DNA of 64,000 nucleotides, from the NCBI RefSeq assembly GCF_030848945.1, contig NZ_JANHAX010000003.1:62001-126000 (forward strand), written 5' to 3'. This document shows positions 53,821-64,000 of this stretch, piece by piece; positions within the stretch are counted from its first letter, which is position 1; each line of letters starts with the position of its first letter. A program made the position numbers and the translations under genes. The notes beneath the pieces are model-generated. The model saw nothing but the letters and a program-made list of their open reading frames with translations, did no database searches and was not told where the DNA came from. This DNA is from Marimonas arenosa (GTDB taxonomy: Bacteria > Pseudomonadota > Alphaproteobacteria > Rhodobacterales > Rhodobacteraceae).

Positions 53821-55023
53821 CTACTGGGTGTTGGCCGCCACTTTCAGGTCATTGAGCAGGTTTTTCAACACCAGAAAATCACCCACCGCGTCGCAATCGG
53901 GCATCGTCAGGTTGAGGGTCTGTACTTTCGGCCGTCCCTCGGACTGGACCTGCAGGGCCTGGGCTTCGATTTCATGTCCGCAGTTCATGTTGGTGACTTC
54001 GATCTCGGTGCTGATTTCGATATCACCCGCTTGCTCGGCTAGGCCGGTGGGGAAGGTGTAGACCTGCGCCATCGTGCCCTCGCTGATGGCAGGATTGCCA
54101 AGGAGAGTCAGGAACCCGCCTTTGCCTGTCGCTGCCGCGGCGATGTCGCCCGGGGAATTGGCCCAGATATGGCCGCCGTCCTCGTAGCCGGCCCCGAACT
54201 CCAGTGCGTGCAAGCCGATGCTGCTGAAAAACTCAGATTGCACCACCGCACGGTCATAAAGGTCCAGTGTGGTCACGTTCACGTTGGCCACCGCTCCGTC
54301 GCTGTTGGCGAAGGAGGCAATGAAAACCGCATTCTCGGTAAGCGCCGGCACGGCGATGTCGAGCTTGCCCTTGTCGTCGGTCGACTCGGTGAACATCATG
54401 TTGCTGTGCAGAATGGTGACGCGTTCGTTGGGCAGGCAGGCAGCCGACAGGCTCAGCTTTACCAGCGCACCGGCCACTTCCGTTCCGGTCATTGTGATGT
54501 CGCATTGTGCGGCCAAGTCGGGCTCGTTGCGGGTATCGGCGACAACCGGCGGGGTGATGGCAGCGTCGTCCAGAAGGCTCACCGTCTCAGGTGTCTCGAC
54601 CGGCTGGTTCACCATGTCATCGGCGGCGTCTTCGGTGGCGATCTTGAGCACAACCGGGGTTTCCGCCGTTTCGGGTTCTTCGCTCGCAACGGGTTGTTCC
54701 GCCGAAACGGGTTGTTTGACGGTCGCGGGTTCGTTGACTGCCGGTTCCGCGACTTGCGGCAGGGCCGGCTTCGCGGCGAGCGGCGCGCTGGGTTTCTCCA
54801 GGATTTCGTTGTCCGCCGCGGTGAGCGAAATTTCGGATACCTTGACCGGCTCGGGCATGCCGTTGAGACCCGGGGTCGGTCCTGCGTTCAAGCCAGCAGC
54901 AGAGACAGGGGCCTGCGGCGCGCGAACGCCCTGACCTTTCTGACCGTTCTGCATGAAAAAGCCGATTGCCCCTATGCAGACCAGCGTGGCGCCGGCCATG
55001 ATGATGCGTTTTTTGTCTGCCAT
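53821..55023 (-). CDS. Membrane-anchored protein of unknown function
   Basis: A 400-residue protein. The N-terminus has a short hydrophobic segment (about residues 7-24), followed by a long Pro/Ala/Glu/Val-rich linker (about 30-165). A globular C-terminal domain has several cysteines (AACLPNERVTI, MNCGHEIEAQ, MPDCDAVGDF). In this group the gene regularly stands next to secA and is sometimes labelled translocase, but nothing here shows a transport function. It is probably cotranscribed with the OmpA-fusion gene. Confidence 0.7.
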   Translation of the reverse strand: MADKKRIIMAGATLVCIGAIGFFMQNGQKGQGVRAPQAPVSAAGLNAGPTPGLNGMPEPVKVSEISLTAADNEILEKPSAPLAAKPALPQVAEPAVNEPATVKQPVSAEQPVASEEPETAETPVVLKIATEDAADDMVNQPVETPETVSLLDDAAITPPVVADTRNEPDLAAQCDITMTGTEVAGALVKLSLSAACLPNERVTILHSNMMFTESTDDKGKLDIAVPALTENAVFIASFANSDGAVANVNVTTLDLYDRAVVQSEFFSSIGLHALEFGAGYEDGGHIWANSPGDIAAAATGKGGFLTLLGNPAISEGTMAQVYTFPTGLAEQAGDIEISTEIEVTNMNCGHEIEAQALQVQSEGRPKVQTLNLTMPDCDAVGDFLVLKNLLNDLKVAANTQ

Positions 55024-55158
55024 GTCTGCCTCCGGGAGACCTTTCGATCTCCGGAAACATGGCCGTTAAAAGGGGCGTGGGTGTGGCACCCGATGGGAGT
55101 CATTGCGACCGATTTGAGGCAGAGTCACTCCCTCTGTCAGGCCCCGCTGTGGAACGTT

Positions 55159-57855
55159 TCAGACCATCCGCCCGTGGCAGTGCTTGAACTTCTTGCCCGA
55201 ACCGCAGGGGCAGGGTTCGTTTCGGCCCGGGTTGCCCCAGGTCGCCGGGTCGTTCTCGTCGAAGCCTTCGCGCGCCTGTTCCGGGTCCGGCTGCGGCGCG
55301 GCCTCTGCCTCGGCCGGAGCCGGAGGGGCCCGCATCAATCCCTGCTGCGCCAGGATCTCGGCCTGTTCCTCTTCGGTCAGTGGCCGAATCTGGGCCAGTG
55401 TCTTGGTCACGTCCTGGCGCAGGCTGTCGAGCATGCTTTCGAACAGTTGGAAAGCCTCATTCTTGTATTCGTTCAGCGGATCGCGCTGGGCATAGCCGCG
55501 GAAGCCGACCACCGATCGCAGATGCTCCAATGTCAGCAGGTGCTCGCGCCACTTGCCGTCGATGGTTTGGAGCAGCACCTGTTTCTCGATCGAACGCAGG
55601 TTCTCGGGTCCGAAGTCGACCGCCTTCTTGGCCATCATCTCGTCGGCGGCCTTCTCTAGCCGTTCGATGATGTCCTCGTCGTCCACACCCTCCTCGGCGA
55701 CCCAGTCAATCACCGGCACGTCGACGCCGAGGTGTTCCAGCGCCGCCGCATAGAGCCCTTCGCCATCCCATTGATCGGCATAGGATTTCGGCGGAATGTA
55801 TTGATCGACCAGATCGTCGATCACCTGATTTCGCATTTCCTTGATGATCTCCGACAGGTCTTCGGCCTTCATGATGTCGAGCCGTTGTTTGAAGATCACC
55901 TTGCGCTGCTCGTTCATCACGTCGTCGAATTTCAGTAGCTGCTTGCGGATGTCGAAGTTGCGGCCTTCCACCTTGGCCTGGGCGCGCTCCAGCGATTTGT
56001 TGACCCATGGGTGAATGATCGCCTCGCCTTCTTTCATGCCCAGCGTCGACAGCACCTTCTCCAGCCGTTCCGAGCCGAAGATCCGCATCAGGTCGTCCTC
56101 GAGGCTCAGGAAAAAGGCCGACCGCCCCGGGTCCCCCTGGCGGCCCGAGCGGCCGCGCAGCTGGTTGTCGATCCGGCGGCTTTCGTGCCGTTCTGTCGCC
56201 AGCACGAACAGACCGCCGGCGTCCTTGACCTTCTGTTCCCAGGCCTCGTGTTCGCCCTCGATCCGGGCGCGGATCTCGTCGGGATGCTCATCGGGATTGG
56301 CCTCGATGGCCTCCATGATCTTGAACTCGACATTGCCGCCCAGCTTGATGTCGGTACCGCGGCCAGCCATGTTGGTGGCAATCGTCACCGCGCCCAGCTT
56401 GCCGGCATCGGCAACGATCTGGGCTTCCTGCTCGTGATGACGGGCGTTCAGCACGTTGTGTTTGACCCCGGCCTTGGTCAGCAAGTCCGACAGGAATTCC
56501 GACTTCTCGATGCTGGTGGTCCCCACCAGCATCGGCTGGCCCTTGTCGTGGGCTTCCTTGATGGTCTCGACGATGGCCTCGAATTTTTCCTTGGCCGTAC
56601 GATAGACGGCGTCATCGTCGTCGACCCGGGCAATCGGCAGATTGGTCGGCACTTCCACGACGCCGAGGCCATAGATTTCCATGAACTCGTCGGCTTCGGT
56701 GGCCGCGGTGCCGGTCATGCCTGACAAGACGTCGTACAGCCGGAAATAGTTCTGGAACGTCACCTGCGCCATGGTCACGTTCTCGGGCTGGATGGTGCAG
56801 CCCTCCTTGGCCTCGATCGCCTGGTGCAGGCCTTCGCTCAGGCGCCGCCCTGGCATCATCCGTCCGGTAAACTCATCGACCAGCACCACGTCGCCGTTGC
56901 GGACGATGTAGTCCTTGTCCTTGGTGAACAGCTTGTGGGCCCGCAGCGCCTGGTTCACGTGGTGCACGATGGTGGTGCTTTCCGGATCGTACAGGCTCTG
57001 GCCCTCGGGCAGCAGGCCATGCGCGTGCAGCTGCTCTTCCAGCCACTCGTTACCCTCGTCGGTGAATGTGGCGACGCGGGTTTTTTCGTCCAGCTTGAAA
57101 TGCTCGTCCTGGATGCCCGGGATCAGTTTGTCGATGGCAACGTAAAGCTCGCTGCGGTCCTGCGCCGGACCCGAAATGATCAGCGGTGTCCGCGCCTCGT
57201 CGATCAGAATTGAGTCGACCTCGTCGACGATGGCGAAGTTGTGCCCGCGCTGGCGCATCCGGTTCAGTTCGGGCTCCATGTTGTCGCGCAGGTAATCGAA
57301 ACCCAGCTCGTTGTTGGTCGCATAGGTCACGTCACAGGCATAGGCGGCACGTTTCTCGTCGTCAGGCTGCTGCGGATAGACAACGCCGGTGGTCAGCCCA
57401 AGTGCGGCAAACACCTTGCCCATCCATTCCGCGTCCCGCTTGGCGAGGTAGTCGTTCACCGTCACGATCTGCACGCCCTTGCCGGTCAGCGCGTGCAGAT
57501 AGGCCGGGAAAGTCGCGACCAGGGTCTTGCCTTCGCCGGTCTTCATCTCGGCGATGTTGCCCTGGTGCAGGAAGACGCCGCCCATCAACTGCACGTCGAA
57601 AGCGCGCAGGCCCAGCGCCCGCTTGGCCGCCTCGCGGCAGTTGGCGAAGGCTTCGGGCAGCAGGTCGTCCAGGCTCTCGCCCCCCATCGCCCGCTTGGCC
57701 AGCTCCTCGGTCTTGTCCTTCAGTCCCTCGTCGCTTAGCACCTCGAACTCGGGCTCCAGCGCGTTGATCTTGTCGACAAGCGGACGGGTCGCTTTGATCT
57801 TGCGATCATTCGGCGTGCCAAACACCTTTTTGGCCAGCGTTCCAAGTCCAAGCAT
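55159..57855 (-). CDS. secA: SecA, preprotein translocase ATPase
   Basis: The 898-residue motor that drives unfolded preproteins through SecYEG. Walker A is [11 protein letters not shown], the DEAD-type motif [12 protein letters not shown], with [14 protein letters not shown] later. The C-terminal zinc-binding SecB-interaction motif [14 protein letters not shown] is intact. It stands divergent from the parvulin-isomerase gene with 178 bases between. Confidence 0.98.
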   Translation of the reverse strand: MLGLGTLAKKVFGTPNDRKIKATRPLVDKINALEPEFEVLSDEGLKDKTEELAKRAMGGESLDDLLPEAFANCREAAKRALGLRAFDVQLMGGVFLHQGNIAEMKTGEGKTLVATFPAYLHALTGKGVQIVTVNDYLAKRDAEWMGKVFAALGLTTGVVYPQQPDDEKRAAYACDVTYATNNELGFDYLRDNMEPELNRMRQRGHNFAIVDEVDSILIDEARTPLIISGPAQDRSELYVAIDKLIPGIQDEHFKLDEKTRVATFTDEGNEWLEEQLHAHGLLPEGQSLYDPESTTIVHHVNQALRAHKLFTKDKDYIVRNGDVVLVDEFTGRMMPGRRLSEGLHQAIEAKEGCTIQPENVTMAQVTFQNYFRLYDVLSGMTGTAATEADEFMEIYGLGVVEVPTNLPIARVDDDDAVYRTAKEKFEAIVETIKEAHDKGQPMLVGTTSIEKSEFLSDLLTKAGVKHNVLNARHHEQEAQIVADAGKLGAVTIATNMAGRGTDIKLGGNVEFKIMEAIEANPDEHPDEIRARIEGEHEAWEQKVKDAGGLFVLATERHESRRIDNQLRGRSGRQGDPGRSAFFLSLEDDLMRIFGSERLEKVLSTLGMKEGEAIIHPWVNKSLERAQAKVEGRNFDIRKQLLKFDDVMNEQRKVIFKQRLDIMKAEDLSEIIKEMRNQVIDDLVDQYIPPKSYADQWDGEGLYAAALEHLGVDVPVIDWVAEEGVDDEDIIERLEKAADEMMAKKAVDFGPENLRSIEKQVLLQTIDGKWREHLLTLEHLRSVVGFRGYAQRDPLNEYKNEAFQLFESMLDSLRQDVTKTLAQIRPLTEEEQAEILAQQGLMRAPPAPAEAEAAPQPDPEQAREGFDENDPATWGNPGRNEPCPCGSGKKFKHCHGRMV

Positions 57856-58033
57856 ATCCCATCCGATCCGGCTATTGACGTTTTCGTGCTCGACAATCTC
57901 TTGCCCCGGTCAACGCACAGCCATAAAACGAGCGCTCAGGGGCAGAAATGCCTTAGTCTTAAGGCGATGTAAGGGGCGGCTCTGGCAGTGTCAACGCCGC
58001 GTGCCCCAGCGACAGCAGCGAAGGATCGAACCG

Positions 58034-58885
58034 ATGTCGAAACAGCTCTTTTTCCTGGCCGGCCCTATCTTGGCGCTGGGCCTTTCCACGGCACCGATCG
58101 CGGCCGAGGATGCGCCCACCGCCGACAGCGTCGTGGCCACAGTCAACGATACCGAGATCACGCTGGGTCACATGATTCTCGTCCGCGATAACCTGCCCGA
58201 GCAATACAAGCAGTTGCCCGATGACGTGCTGTTCAACGGCATTCTCGAGCAGATCATCTCGCAGACTCTGCTGCAGCAGTCGTTGGACGGCTACGAGCCC
58301 AAGGCGGTCCGCCTCGCAGTCGAGAACGAGCGCCGCGCGCTTCTGGCCGGCGAGGCGATCGAGGAGATGCTCGCCGAGGTGCTGACCGAAGACCAGGTTC
58401 AGATGGCCTATAGCGAAAAATATGCCGGCGATCCGGGCAAGGAATACCGCGCCTCGCACATTCTGGTCGAAACCGAGGATGAGGCAAAGGCGCTGATCGA
58501 AGAGCTTGAGGGTGGTGCCGATTTTGCCGCGCTCGCGAAAGAGAAATCCACCGGCCCCTCCGGCCCTTCCGGCGGCGACCTGGGCTGGTTCGGTGAAGGC
58601 CGCATGGTCCCCGAGTTCGAGACCGCCGTCACAGCGCTCGAGGTCGGGCAGGTGTCCGACCCGGTAAACACCCAGTTCGGCTGGCACGTGATCCTCCTCA
58701 ACGAAACCCGCATTGCCGAGGCGCCGCCGCTCGAGTCGGTCAGGGCGGCGATCGAGGAAGAGCTTCAGACCGAAATGGTCGAAGGTCATATCGAAGGACT
58801 GCGCGGCGAGGCCAAGATTGACCAGGCGGACGAAAGCCGCTTTGATCCGGCCATCCTGAAAGATCTGACCCTGCTGGAGAACTGA
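58034..58885 (+). CDS. Parvulin-type peptidyl-prolyl cis-trans isomerase
   Basis: A 283-residue secreted isomerase. A signal peptide (about residues 1-24) precedes an N-terminal chaperone-like helical region and a parvulin domain (about 135-235). The domain has EYRASHILVETEDEAKALI, GPSGGDLGWFGEGRMVPEFE and VSDPVNTQFGWHVILLNE. It assists folding of secreted and outer-membrane proteins in the periplasm. The start is ATG 58034; a long upstream extension to 57527 is antisense to secA and was rejected. It stands just before argJ. Confidence 0.9.
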   Translation: MSKQLFFLAGPILALGLSTAPIAAEDAPTADSVVATVNDTEITLGHMILVRDNLPEQYKQLPDDVLFNGILEQIISQTLLQQSLDGYEPKAVRLAVENERRALLAGEAIEEMLAEVLTEDQVQMAYSEKYAGDPGKEYRASHILVETEDEAKALIEELEGGADFAALAKEKSTGPSGPSGGDLGWFGEGRMVPEFETAVTALEVGQVSDPVNTQFGWHVILLNETRIAEAPPLESVRAAIEEELQTEMVEGHIEGLRGEAKIDQADESRFDPAILKDLTLLEN

Positions 58886-58888
58886 TCC

Positions 58889-60118
58889 TTGGCCAAGATC
58901 ACCAAACGCTCGCCGCTGGCGCCTGACGAATTTCCCAAGCTGCCGATGATTGCCGGCGTGTCCTTTGCCGCCGCCCAGGCCGGCGTGCGCTATGGCGGGC
59001 GCACCGACGTGATGCTCGCGCTGCTGGCGCCGGGGACGGCGATGGCGGGTGTCTTCACCCGCTCGGCCACTCGCTCGGCCAACGTGCTCGACTGCCAGGC
59101 CAAGATCGGCACTCCAGCCGAGGCTGGTGCGGCCATCGTCGTCAACTCCGGCAATTCCAATGCTTTTACCGGCCGCGCCGGGGACGAGTCGGTTGCCGCC
59201 ATCTGTGCCGCCGTGGCCCGGACCACCGGCGTGCCCGAAACCCGCGTCTTTACCAGTTCGACCGGCGTGATCGGCGAACGCCTGCCGCATGACCGCATCA
59301 TTGCCAAGCTCGAAGAGTTGGAGGCCGGTCTGTCCGAGGACGCGATCGAAGCCGCCGCGCACGCCATCATGACGACCGACACCTTCCCCAAGGGCGCCGC
59401 GGCCAGTTTCTCCCGTGATGGTAAAACCGTCTCTATTGCGGGTATTGCCAAGGGCTCCGGCATGATCGCCCCCGACATGGCGACGATGCTGGTCTATGTT
59501 TTCACCGACGCGAAAATCGTCCAGCCCGACCTGCAGGCCATGTTGTCCGAACTTACCGGGCCGACCTTCAACTCGATCACTGTCGATAGCGATACCTCGA
59601 CTTCCGACACTTTGCTGATGGCCGCCACCGGTGTCAGCGGTGTGACCATCCCGGCCGGCGACGCGGAATTCCGCGCCGCGCTGCATTCGGTCATGCTCGA
59701 TCTCGCGCACCAGGTAGTGCGCGACGGCGAAGGCGCCACCAAGTTCGTCGAAATCCGCGTCACCGGGGCCGCCAATGACGCCGACGCCCGCACCCACGCC
59801 ATGGCCATCGCCAATTCGCCGTTGGTCAAGACTGCCATCGCCGGAGAAGACCCGAACTGGGGCCGCATCGTCATGGCCGTCGGCAAGTCCGGCGCCGCTG
59901 CCGACCGCGACCGCCTGACGATCCGGTTCGGCGATGTTCTGGTTGCCGAAAACGGCTGGGTCGCCCCAAGCTACCGCGAGGAGGACGCAGCCGCGCTGAT
60001 GAAGGAACCCGAAATCTTCATCTCGGTCGATCTCGGCCTCGGCGCGGGCACGGCCACCGTCTGGACCTGCGATCTGACCCACGGTTACATCGAGATCAAC
60101 GCCGACTATCGCTCATGA
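58889..60118 (+). CDS. argJ: ArgJ, glutamate N-acetyltransferase / amino-acid acetyltransferase
   Basis: A 409-residue bifunctional enzyme that makes N-acetylglutamate by recycling the acetyl group from N-acetylornithine in arginine synthesis. The self-cleavage site is GMIAPDMATMLVYVFTDA, with the nucleophilic threonine in MATML separating alpha and beta chains. The start is TTG at 58889, three bases after the preceding stop, with a TGGAGA site upstream. Ends in an ATGA overlap with the Nudix gene. Confidence 0.95.
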   Translation: MAKITKRSPLAPDEFPKLPMIAGVSFAAAQAGVRYGGRTDVMLALLAPGTAMAGVFTRSATRSANVLDCQAKIGTPAEAGAAIVVNSGNSNAFTGRAGDESVAAICAAVARTTGVPETRVFTSSTGVIGERLPHDRIIAKLEELEAGLSEDAIEAAAHAIMTTDTFPKGAAASFSRDGKTVSIAGIAKGSGMIAPDMATMLVYVFTDAKIVQPDLQAMLSELTGPTFNSITVDSDTSTSDTLLMAATGVSGVTIPAGDAEFRAALHSVMLDLAHQVVRDGEGATKFVEIRVTGAANDADARTHAMAIANSPLVKTAIAGEDPNWGRIVMAVGKSGAAADRDRLTIRFGDVLVAENGWVAPSYREEDAAALMKEPEIFISVDLGLGAGTATVWTCDLTHGYIEINADYRS

Positions 60119-60513
60119 AAACCGTTCTCGTCTCAGCCGTCGCGCTGATCGACCGCGACGGGCGCGTGCTGCTGGCCCAGCGCCCGAAAGGCAAGTCGAT
60201 GGCCGGTTTGTGGGAGTTTCCCGGCGGCAAGGTCGAGGCCGGCGAAACCCCCGAGCACGCCCTCATCCGCGAACTGCACGAAGAGCTCGGTATTGACACC
60301 TGGGCCTCCTGTCTGGCGCCTCTGACCTTCGCCTCGCACAGCTACGATGATTTCCACCTGCTGATGCCGGTCTTTGCCTGTCGCAAATGGGAGGGTATCC
60401 CGCAGGCACGCGAGGGACAGGTTCTGAAATGGGTGGCGCCGCAAAATCTGCGCGACTACCCGATGCCGCCGGCCGACATCCCCCTCATACCGATTCTCCG
60501 CGACTGGTTGTAA
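60115..60513 (+). CDS. mutT: MutT-type Nudix hydrolase
   Basis: A 132-residue Nudix protein with the complete box GGKVEAGETPEHALIRELHE followed by ELGI (residues about 38-61). By similarity it hydrolyses oxidised nucleotides such as 8-oxo-dGTP. The C-terminal VAPQNLRDYPMPPADIPLI is the typical MutT tail. It is coupled with argJ by an ATGA overlap. Confidence 0.93.
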   Translation: MKTVLVSAVALIDRDGRVLLAQRPKGKSMAGLWEFPGGKVEAGETPEHALIRELHEELGIDTWASCLAPLTFASHSYDDFHLLMPVFACRKWEGIPQAREGQVLKWVAPQNLRDYPMPPADIPLIPILRDWL

Positions 60514-60684
60514 TTCGTCGCAGCTGACAAGGATAAAGTGTAGATATTGGGGCTCGCAACGCCTTAACATCTATATTTTGCGCGTCCCTGCGAAACAATT
60601 TGTCGCTGAGAGAGCTTTTATTGATGTATTCTTAACAATTTTGTGACTATCGTGACTGTGTCAAACCAATGGGGAGGATTTGAC

Positions 60685-60819
60685 ATGCTGCACACCATTA
60701 TGATGGGGTCGTATGTTTTCGTTCAGGGGTTTTTCGAAAAAACCCTGCCCGACGGACGCGTTCAGGTCCGTGTCGGCAAGCAGATTTTCACCGGAAGGCC
60801 CGTGAAACAAGCCGCCTAA
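60685..60819 (+). CDS. Conserved-type small protein, 44 residues
   Basis: A 44-residue open frame (MLHTIMMGSYVFVQGFFEKT start, ending GRPVKQAA) with a strong GGGGAGG ribosome-binding site seven bases upstream. It lies after an AT-rich stretch (about 60540-60660) and before a strong terminator. It has a plausible beta-hairpin (PDGRVQVRVGKQIFTGRP). I recall similar small proteins in Rhodobacterales but no named function. Confidence 0.7.
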   Translation: MLHTIMMGSYVFVQGFFEKTLPDGRVQVRVGKQIFTGRPVKQAA

Positions 60820-60863
60820 CCAGTCACCACTCATCGGTGCCGGGCTTTTGACCTGGCAGAACC

Positions 60864-60895
60864 AAGGGGAACCGCCGCGGCAGTTCCCCTTTTTT
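60864..60895 (+). terminator. Intrinsic terminator after the 44-residue gene
   Basis: AAGGGGAAC and GTTCCCCTT form a perfect 9-base-pair stem, followed by a T-run. It also ends close to the convergent infB stop. Confidence 0.92.
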
Positions 60896-60915
60896 AACGT
60901 GCCTCACGGACGGTC

Positions 60916-63414
60916 TCAGGTGAGCTGGCGCTCGACCTCCTCGCGCTCGAAGATCTCGATCACGTCGCCAGGGCGGATGTCGTCATAGTTTTCAAACGCC
61001 ATGCCGCATTCCTGGCCCGATTGCACCTCGGCAACCTCGTCCTTGAAGCGCTTGAGTGTCTTCAGCGTGCCTTCGTGGATCACCACGTCGTCGCGCAGCA
61101 GACGCACGCCGGCCGAACGCCGTGCCACGCCTTCGGTCACGAGGCAGCCAGCCACCTTGCCGACACCGGTGACCTTGAAGACCTCCTTGATCTCGGCGTA
61201 CCCGATGAAGTTCTCGCGGATCTCGGCGCTGAGCAGGCCCGAGGCCGCCGCCTTCACGTCGTCCACAAGGTCATAGATCACGCTGTAGTAGCGGATTTCC
61301 ACACCCTTCTGGTTGGCGGCGTTCCGCGCCGGTGCGTTGGCCCGCACATTGAACCCGAAGACAGGCGCGCCCGAGGCCTCGGCGAGGCCGATATCGCTCT
61401 CGGTGATGGCGCCCACGCCGGAATGCAGCACGCGCACGCGCACCTCTTCGTTGCCAATCTTCTCCATCGCCTGGACGATGGCTTCGGCAGACCCTTGAAC
61501 GTCGGCCTTCACCAGGATGGGCAGCTCGGCGACGTTCTCGTCTTCCTTGGCCTTGGCCATCAGCTGTTCCAGCGTCGTTGCGGCTCCGGCGGCGGCACGT
61601 TTTTCCTTGGCGGCCTTCTCGCGGTACTCCGCGATCTCGCGCGCCTGCGCCTCGGTGTCCACCACGTTCAGAACGTCGCCGGCTTCCGGCGTGCCATTGA
61701 GGCCCAAGACCTCGACCGGTACCGACGGGCCGGCCTCGTCCACACGTTCGCCCTTGTCGTTGATCAAGGCGCGGACACGGCCATATTGCTCGCCAACGAC
61801 GAAAATGTCGCCTTGGTGCAGCGTGCCGCGCTGCACCAGCACCGTGGCCACTGGTCCGCGGCCGACGTCGAGCTGGGCTTCGATCACCGCACCTTCGGCG
61901 GAACGGTTCGGGTTGGCCGTGAGCTCCAGGATCTCGGCCTGCAGCGCGATGGCTTCCAAGAGCTCGTCGAGCCCCTGGCCGGTATGGGCCGAAACCTCGA
62001 CGTCCTGCACCTCGCCCGACATCTGTTCTACGACCACTTCGTGCTGCAGAAGATCGGTGCGCACTTTGTTGGGGTCGGCCGCGGGCAGGTCGCATTTGTT
62101 GATCGCCACGATCATCGGCACCCCGGCCGCCTTGGCGTGATTGATCGCCTCGACGGTCTGCGGCATCACCGCGTCGTCCGCGGCAACCACAAGAACGACG
62201 ATATCCGTCACCTGCGCACCACGGGCCCGCATACTGGTAAAGGCGGCGTGGCCCGGCGTGTCGAGGAAGGTCAGCACCGTCCCGCTGTCGGTCTTGACCT
62301 GATAGGCGCCAATATGCTGGGTGATCCCCCCGGCCTCGCCGGAAACCACCTTGGCATTGCGGATTGCATCCAGGATCGAGGTCTTGCCGTGGTCGACATG
62401 GCCCATCACAGTGATCACCGGCGGACGCGGCTGCATATCTTCGTCCTTGTCCTCTTCGGTCTGGATCACGTCCTCGACATCCGCGTCCGAAACCCGGACC
62501 GCGTTGTGGCCGAACTCCTCGATGATCAGTTCGGCAGTGTCGGCGTCGATGGTCTGGTTCTGGGTCACCATCATGCCCATCTGCATCAGCGACTTGACCA
62601 CGTCCGCAACCCGCTCGGCCATCCGATTGGCCAGCTCCTGCACCACGATGGCTTCCGGCAACTGCACGTCGCGCACGACCTTTTCGCGTTCAATCGGGCC
62701 GCCCATGGCCTTCTGGCGGGCACGCTCCTGCTTGCGTTTCATCGCGGCCATCGAGCGTTGCCGCCCGCCTTCGCCGCCGGAAAGCGCCTGGTTCAGCGTC
62801 AGCTTGCCCGAGCGGCGGCCGCCGTCGTCGCGTCCGCGGGCCGTTCGTCCGCGGTCCTCACGCTCGCGGTCGGCCTTGCGCTCACCCGGCTTGGCGGTCG
62901 GTTTCGGGGCGGGGCGGGCTGCCGCCGCTGGCTCTTCGGCCGGGGCTGCCGCGGCGGCGGCGGCGCGCTTGGCGGCTTCCTCGGCCTCGCGCTTCTGGCG
63001 TTCTTCCTCTTCCGCCTTAGCCTTCAGCGCGGCTTCGCGTTCGCGCTCCTCGCGTTCCTTGGCCTCGGCTTCTTCACGGCGGCGCTGACGTTCTTCCTCG
63101 CGGGCCTTCTCCTCGGCTTCGCGCTGCGCTTCCTCGTCGGCTTCGCGTGCCTTGGCAGCGGCCAGTGCCTTCATCCGGCGCTCCATCTCGGCATCGGAAA
63201 TGCCCGCGGGCCGTTTCTTCGGATCGCCCTCGGCCGGCTTGGCCGTCGCTCCGGCAGCCGGTTTCGACGCACCGGGTTTGGGCACGACGACGCGCTTGCG
63301 CTTGGTCTCCACCACGACATTCTTGGTCCGTCCGTGGCTGAAGCTCTGCTTCACATTCCCCGAACGGGCGCCGCCGCGAAGGCCCAAAGTCTTTTTGCCG
63401 TCACTATCGCTCAT
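60916..63414 (-). CDS. infB: InfB, translation initiation factor IF-2
   Basis: The 832-residue GTPase that positions initiator tRNA. A long N-terminus (about residues 1-250) is rich in Lys/Glu/Arg and Ala and forms a coiled coil. The IF2_N domain (about 255-320) follows. The GTPase starts with GHVDHGKTS (near 336), then DTPGHAAF and NKCDLP, with domains II-IV after. The start is ATG 63414, 10 bases after the ylxR stop. The nusA-ylxR-infB order is standard. Confidence 0.97.
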   Translation of the reverse strand: MSDSDGKKTLGLRGGARSGNVKQSFSHGRTKNVVVETKRKRVVVPKPGASKPAAGATAKPAEGDPKKRPAGISDAEMERRMKALAAAKAREADEEAQREAEEKAREEERQRRREEAEAKEREEREREAALKAKAEEEERQKREAEEAAKRAAAAAAAPAEEPAAAARPAPKPTAKPGERKADREREDRGRTARGRDDGGRRSGKLTLNQALSGGEGGRQRSMAAMKRKQERARQKAMGGPIEREKVVRDVQLPEAIVVQELANRMAERVADVVKSLMQMGMMVTQNQTIDADTAELIIEEFGHNAVRVSDADVEDVIQTEEDKDEDMQPRPPVITVMGHVDHGKTSILDAIRNAKVVSGEAGGITQHIGAYQVKTDSGTVLTFLDTPGHAAFTSMRARGAQVTDIVVLVVAADDAVMPQTVEAINHAKAAGVPMIVAINKCDLPAADPNKVRTDLLQHEVVVEQMSGEVQDVEVSAHTGQGLDELLEAIALQAEILELTANPNRSAEGAVIEAQLDVGRGPVATVLVQRGTLHQGDIFVVGEQYGRVRALINDKGERVDEAGPSVPVEVLGLNGTPEAGDVLNVVDTEAQAREIAEYREKAAKEKRAAAGAATTLEQLMAKAKEDENVAELPILVKADVQGSAEAIVQAMEKIGNEEVRVRVLHSGVGAITESDIGLAEASGAPVFGFNVRANAPARNAANQKGVEIRYYSVIYDLVDDVKAAASGLLSAEIRENFIGYAEIKEVFKVTGVGKVAGCLVTEGVARRSAGVRLLRDDVVIHEGTLKTLKRFKDEVAEVQSGQECGMAFENYDDIRPGDVIEIFEREEVERQLT

Positions 63415-63424
63415 CTGGCTCTCT

Positions 63425-64000
63425 TCATCCTTTCCGGCGGGTGGTCCCGCCATCGGAGTCGCGCAAGGCTTTCAATCTCGCCGCCTCCTCTACAACACGT
63501 GGCGCCAAACCTCCAGCGCCTATGGCCGCATGGACTACGGTTTCTCGTCCAAAGGCCTGGCCTAGCTCATCGGAAGTGAGCCAGCCCACATATCTCGCGC
63601 CCTGCGGCGTCCACAGCTTACCCTTGCCGCGTTCGGACCCGTCGCTCGACTGCAGGAGCACCTTCACGTCCTCGCGCCCGAGCCAGTCCTTGACCTTCTC
63701 GAACCCGGCCACCGCCTGCCCCGACTTACGGGCCAGCGCGATGAGCTCGATCAGACGCTTCGTCAACAGTGCCTCGACCTGCTCAACCAGATCATCGGGC
63801 ACCTGCACCGCCTGCTTGGCCGCCCGGGCGAACAGCTTCTTCGCCACCGCCTTTTCCAGTGCCTGCCGCGCAGCGCTGACCCAGATGCCGCGTCCCGGCA
63901 GTTTGCCCGTGATGTCGGGCACGATCCGCGCCTGCGGACCCACGACGAAGCGGATAAGCCGGCCTTTCGGCAACAGCTCTCCTGTGGCGATGCACTTCCG
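63425..64000 (-). CDS. YlxR-like RNA-binding protein with L7Ae-type domain (5' end missing)
   Basis: About 190 residues visible, open at the right edge. The first visible residues [20 protein letters not shown] are the YlxR (DUF448) signature. A second domain (about residues 80-150) is L7Ae/L30e-like, with [20 protein letters not shown]. The protein lies in the nusA-infB operon and probably acts with ribosomes or RNase P/tmRNA-type RNA; function not settled. About ten or more residues are expected beyond the window. Confidence 0.88.
   Translation of the reverse strand, partial: RKCIATGELLPKGRLIRFVVGPQARIVPDITGKLPGRGIWVSAARQALEKAVAKKLFARAAKQAVQVPDDLVEQVEALLTKRLIELIALARKSGQAVAGFEKVKDWLGREDVKVLLQSSDGSERGKGKLWTPQGARYVGWLTSDELGQAFGRETVVHAAIGAGGLAPRVVEEAARLKALRDSDGGTTRRKG

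Noticed and set aside
57959..60082. 707-codon minus-strand open frame
   Set aside because: Antisense shadow of the parvulin isomerase and argJ.
61021..63579. 852-codon plus-strand open frame
   Set aside because: Antisense shadow of infB.

Overview
The window looks like a chromosomal segment of an alphaproteobacterium of the order Rhodobacterales (Roseobacter/Rhodobacter group). The reasons are high GC content with few obvious transfer islands, the divergent regB / senC-regA redox-regulator cluster near ahcY, addAB with tsaE, amgK and murU, and the hemD / mitofilin-like / HemY block. No plasmid, phage, integrase, transposase, rRNA or CRISPR signature was seen, and there is one tRNA (Thr, CGT).

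Layout. 1-9680 (minus strand): a tightly packed run regB > PAS protein (DivL-like) > tsaE > amgK-like > murU-like > addB > addA, with addA cut by the left edge. 9777-11085 (plus): senC and regA, divergent from regB. 11186-13710: a GNAT/HD-hydrolase pair, a small secreted protein, and a decayed secreted-protein gene that keeps its frame over 289 codons but carries four nonsense codons. 13898-17500: ahcY, an ArsR-controlled permease/thioredoxin operon with a visible operator, and a DUF2853 gene. 17568-21501 (minus): MAPEG, DUF1761, EVE, YciI, gpsA and tsaD. 21575-25357 (plus): hemD, a mitofilin-like protein, HemY with an extra zinc ribbon, and tRNA-Thr. 25567-30023: a membrane-fusion/RND efflux pair, followed by a 141-base inverted-repeat element.

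30447-36024 (plus): RNase D-like nuclease, a capsule-synthesis-type protein, lptC-lptA-lptB, hpf and ptsN (without the rpoN often found between lptB and hpf). 36051-46532: a surface-polysaccharide locus with a two-half sulfotransferase, four glycosyltransferases, galE, galU, a PAP phosphatase (cysQ) and a capsule-type ABC permease. Together these suggest a sulfated extracellular or capsular glycan. 47159-52171: AlkB, dnaK-dnaJ behind a heat-shock-like promoter, and radC. 52235-57855 (minus): a PstS-like/OmpA fusion, an unrecognised membrane-anchored protein, and secA. 58034-60819 (plus): a parvulin isomerase, argJ, a MutT-type Nudix gene, and a 44-residue small protein ending at a strong terminator. 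60916-64000 (minus): infB and ylxR, with ylxR cut by the right edge.

Most of the window is core housekeeping: DNA repair, tRNA t6A modification (tsaD, tsaE), heme, LPS transport, protein folding and secretion, and translation initiation. No clearly unprecedented multi-gene system was found. The observations most worth a second look are the nonsense-only pseudogene, the kinase-less DivL-like protein beside RegB, the probable sulfated-glycan locus, the large inverted repeat after the RND operon, and the small protein before infB.
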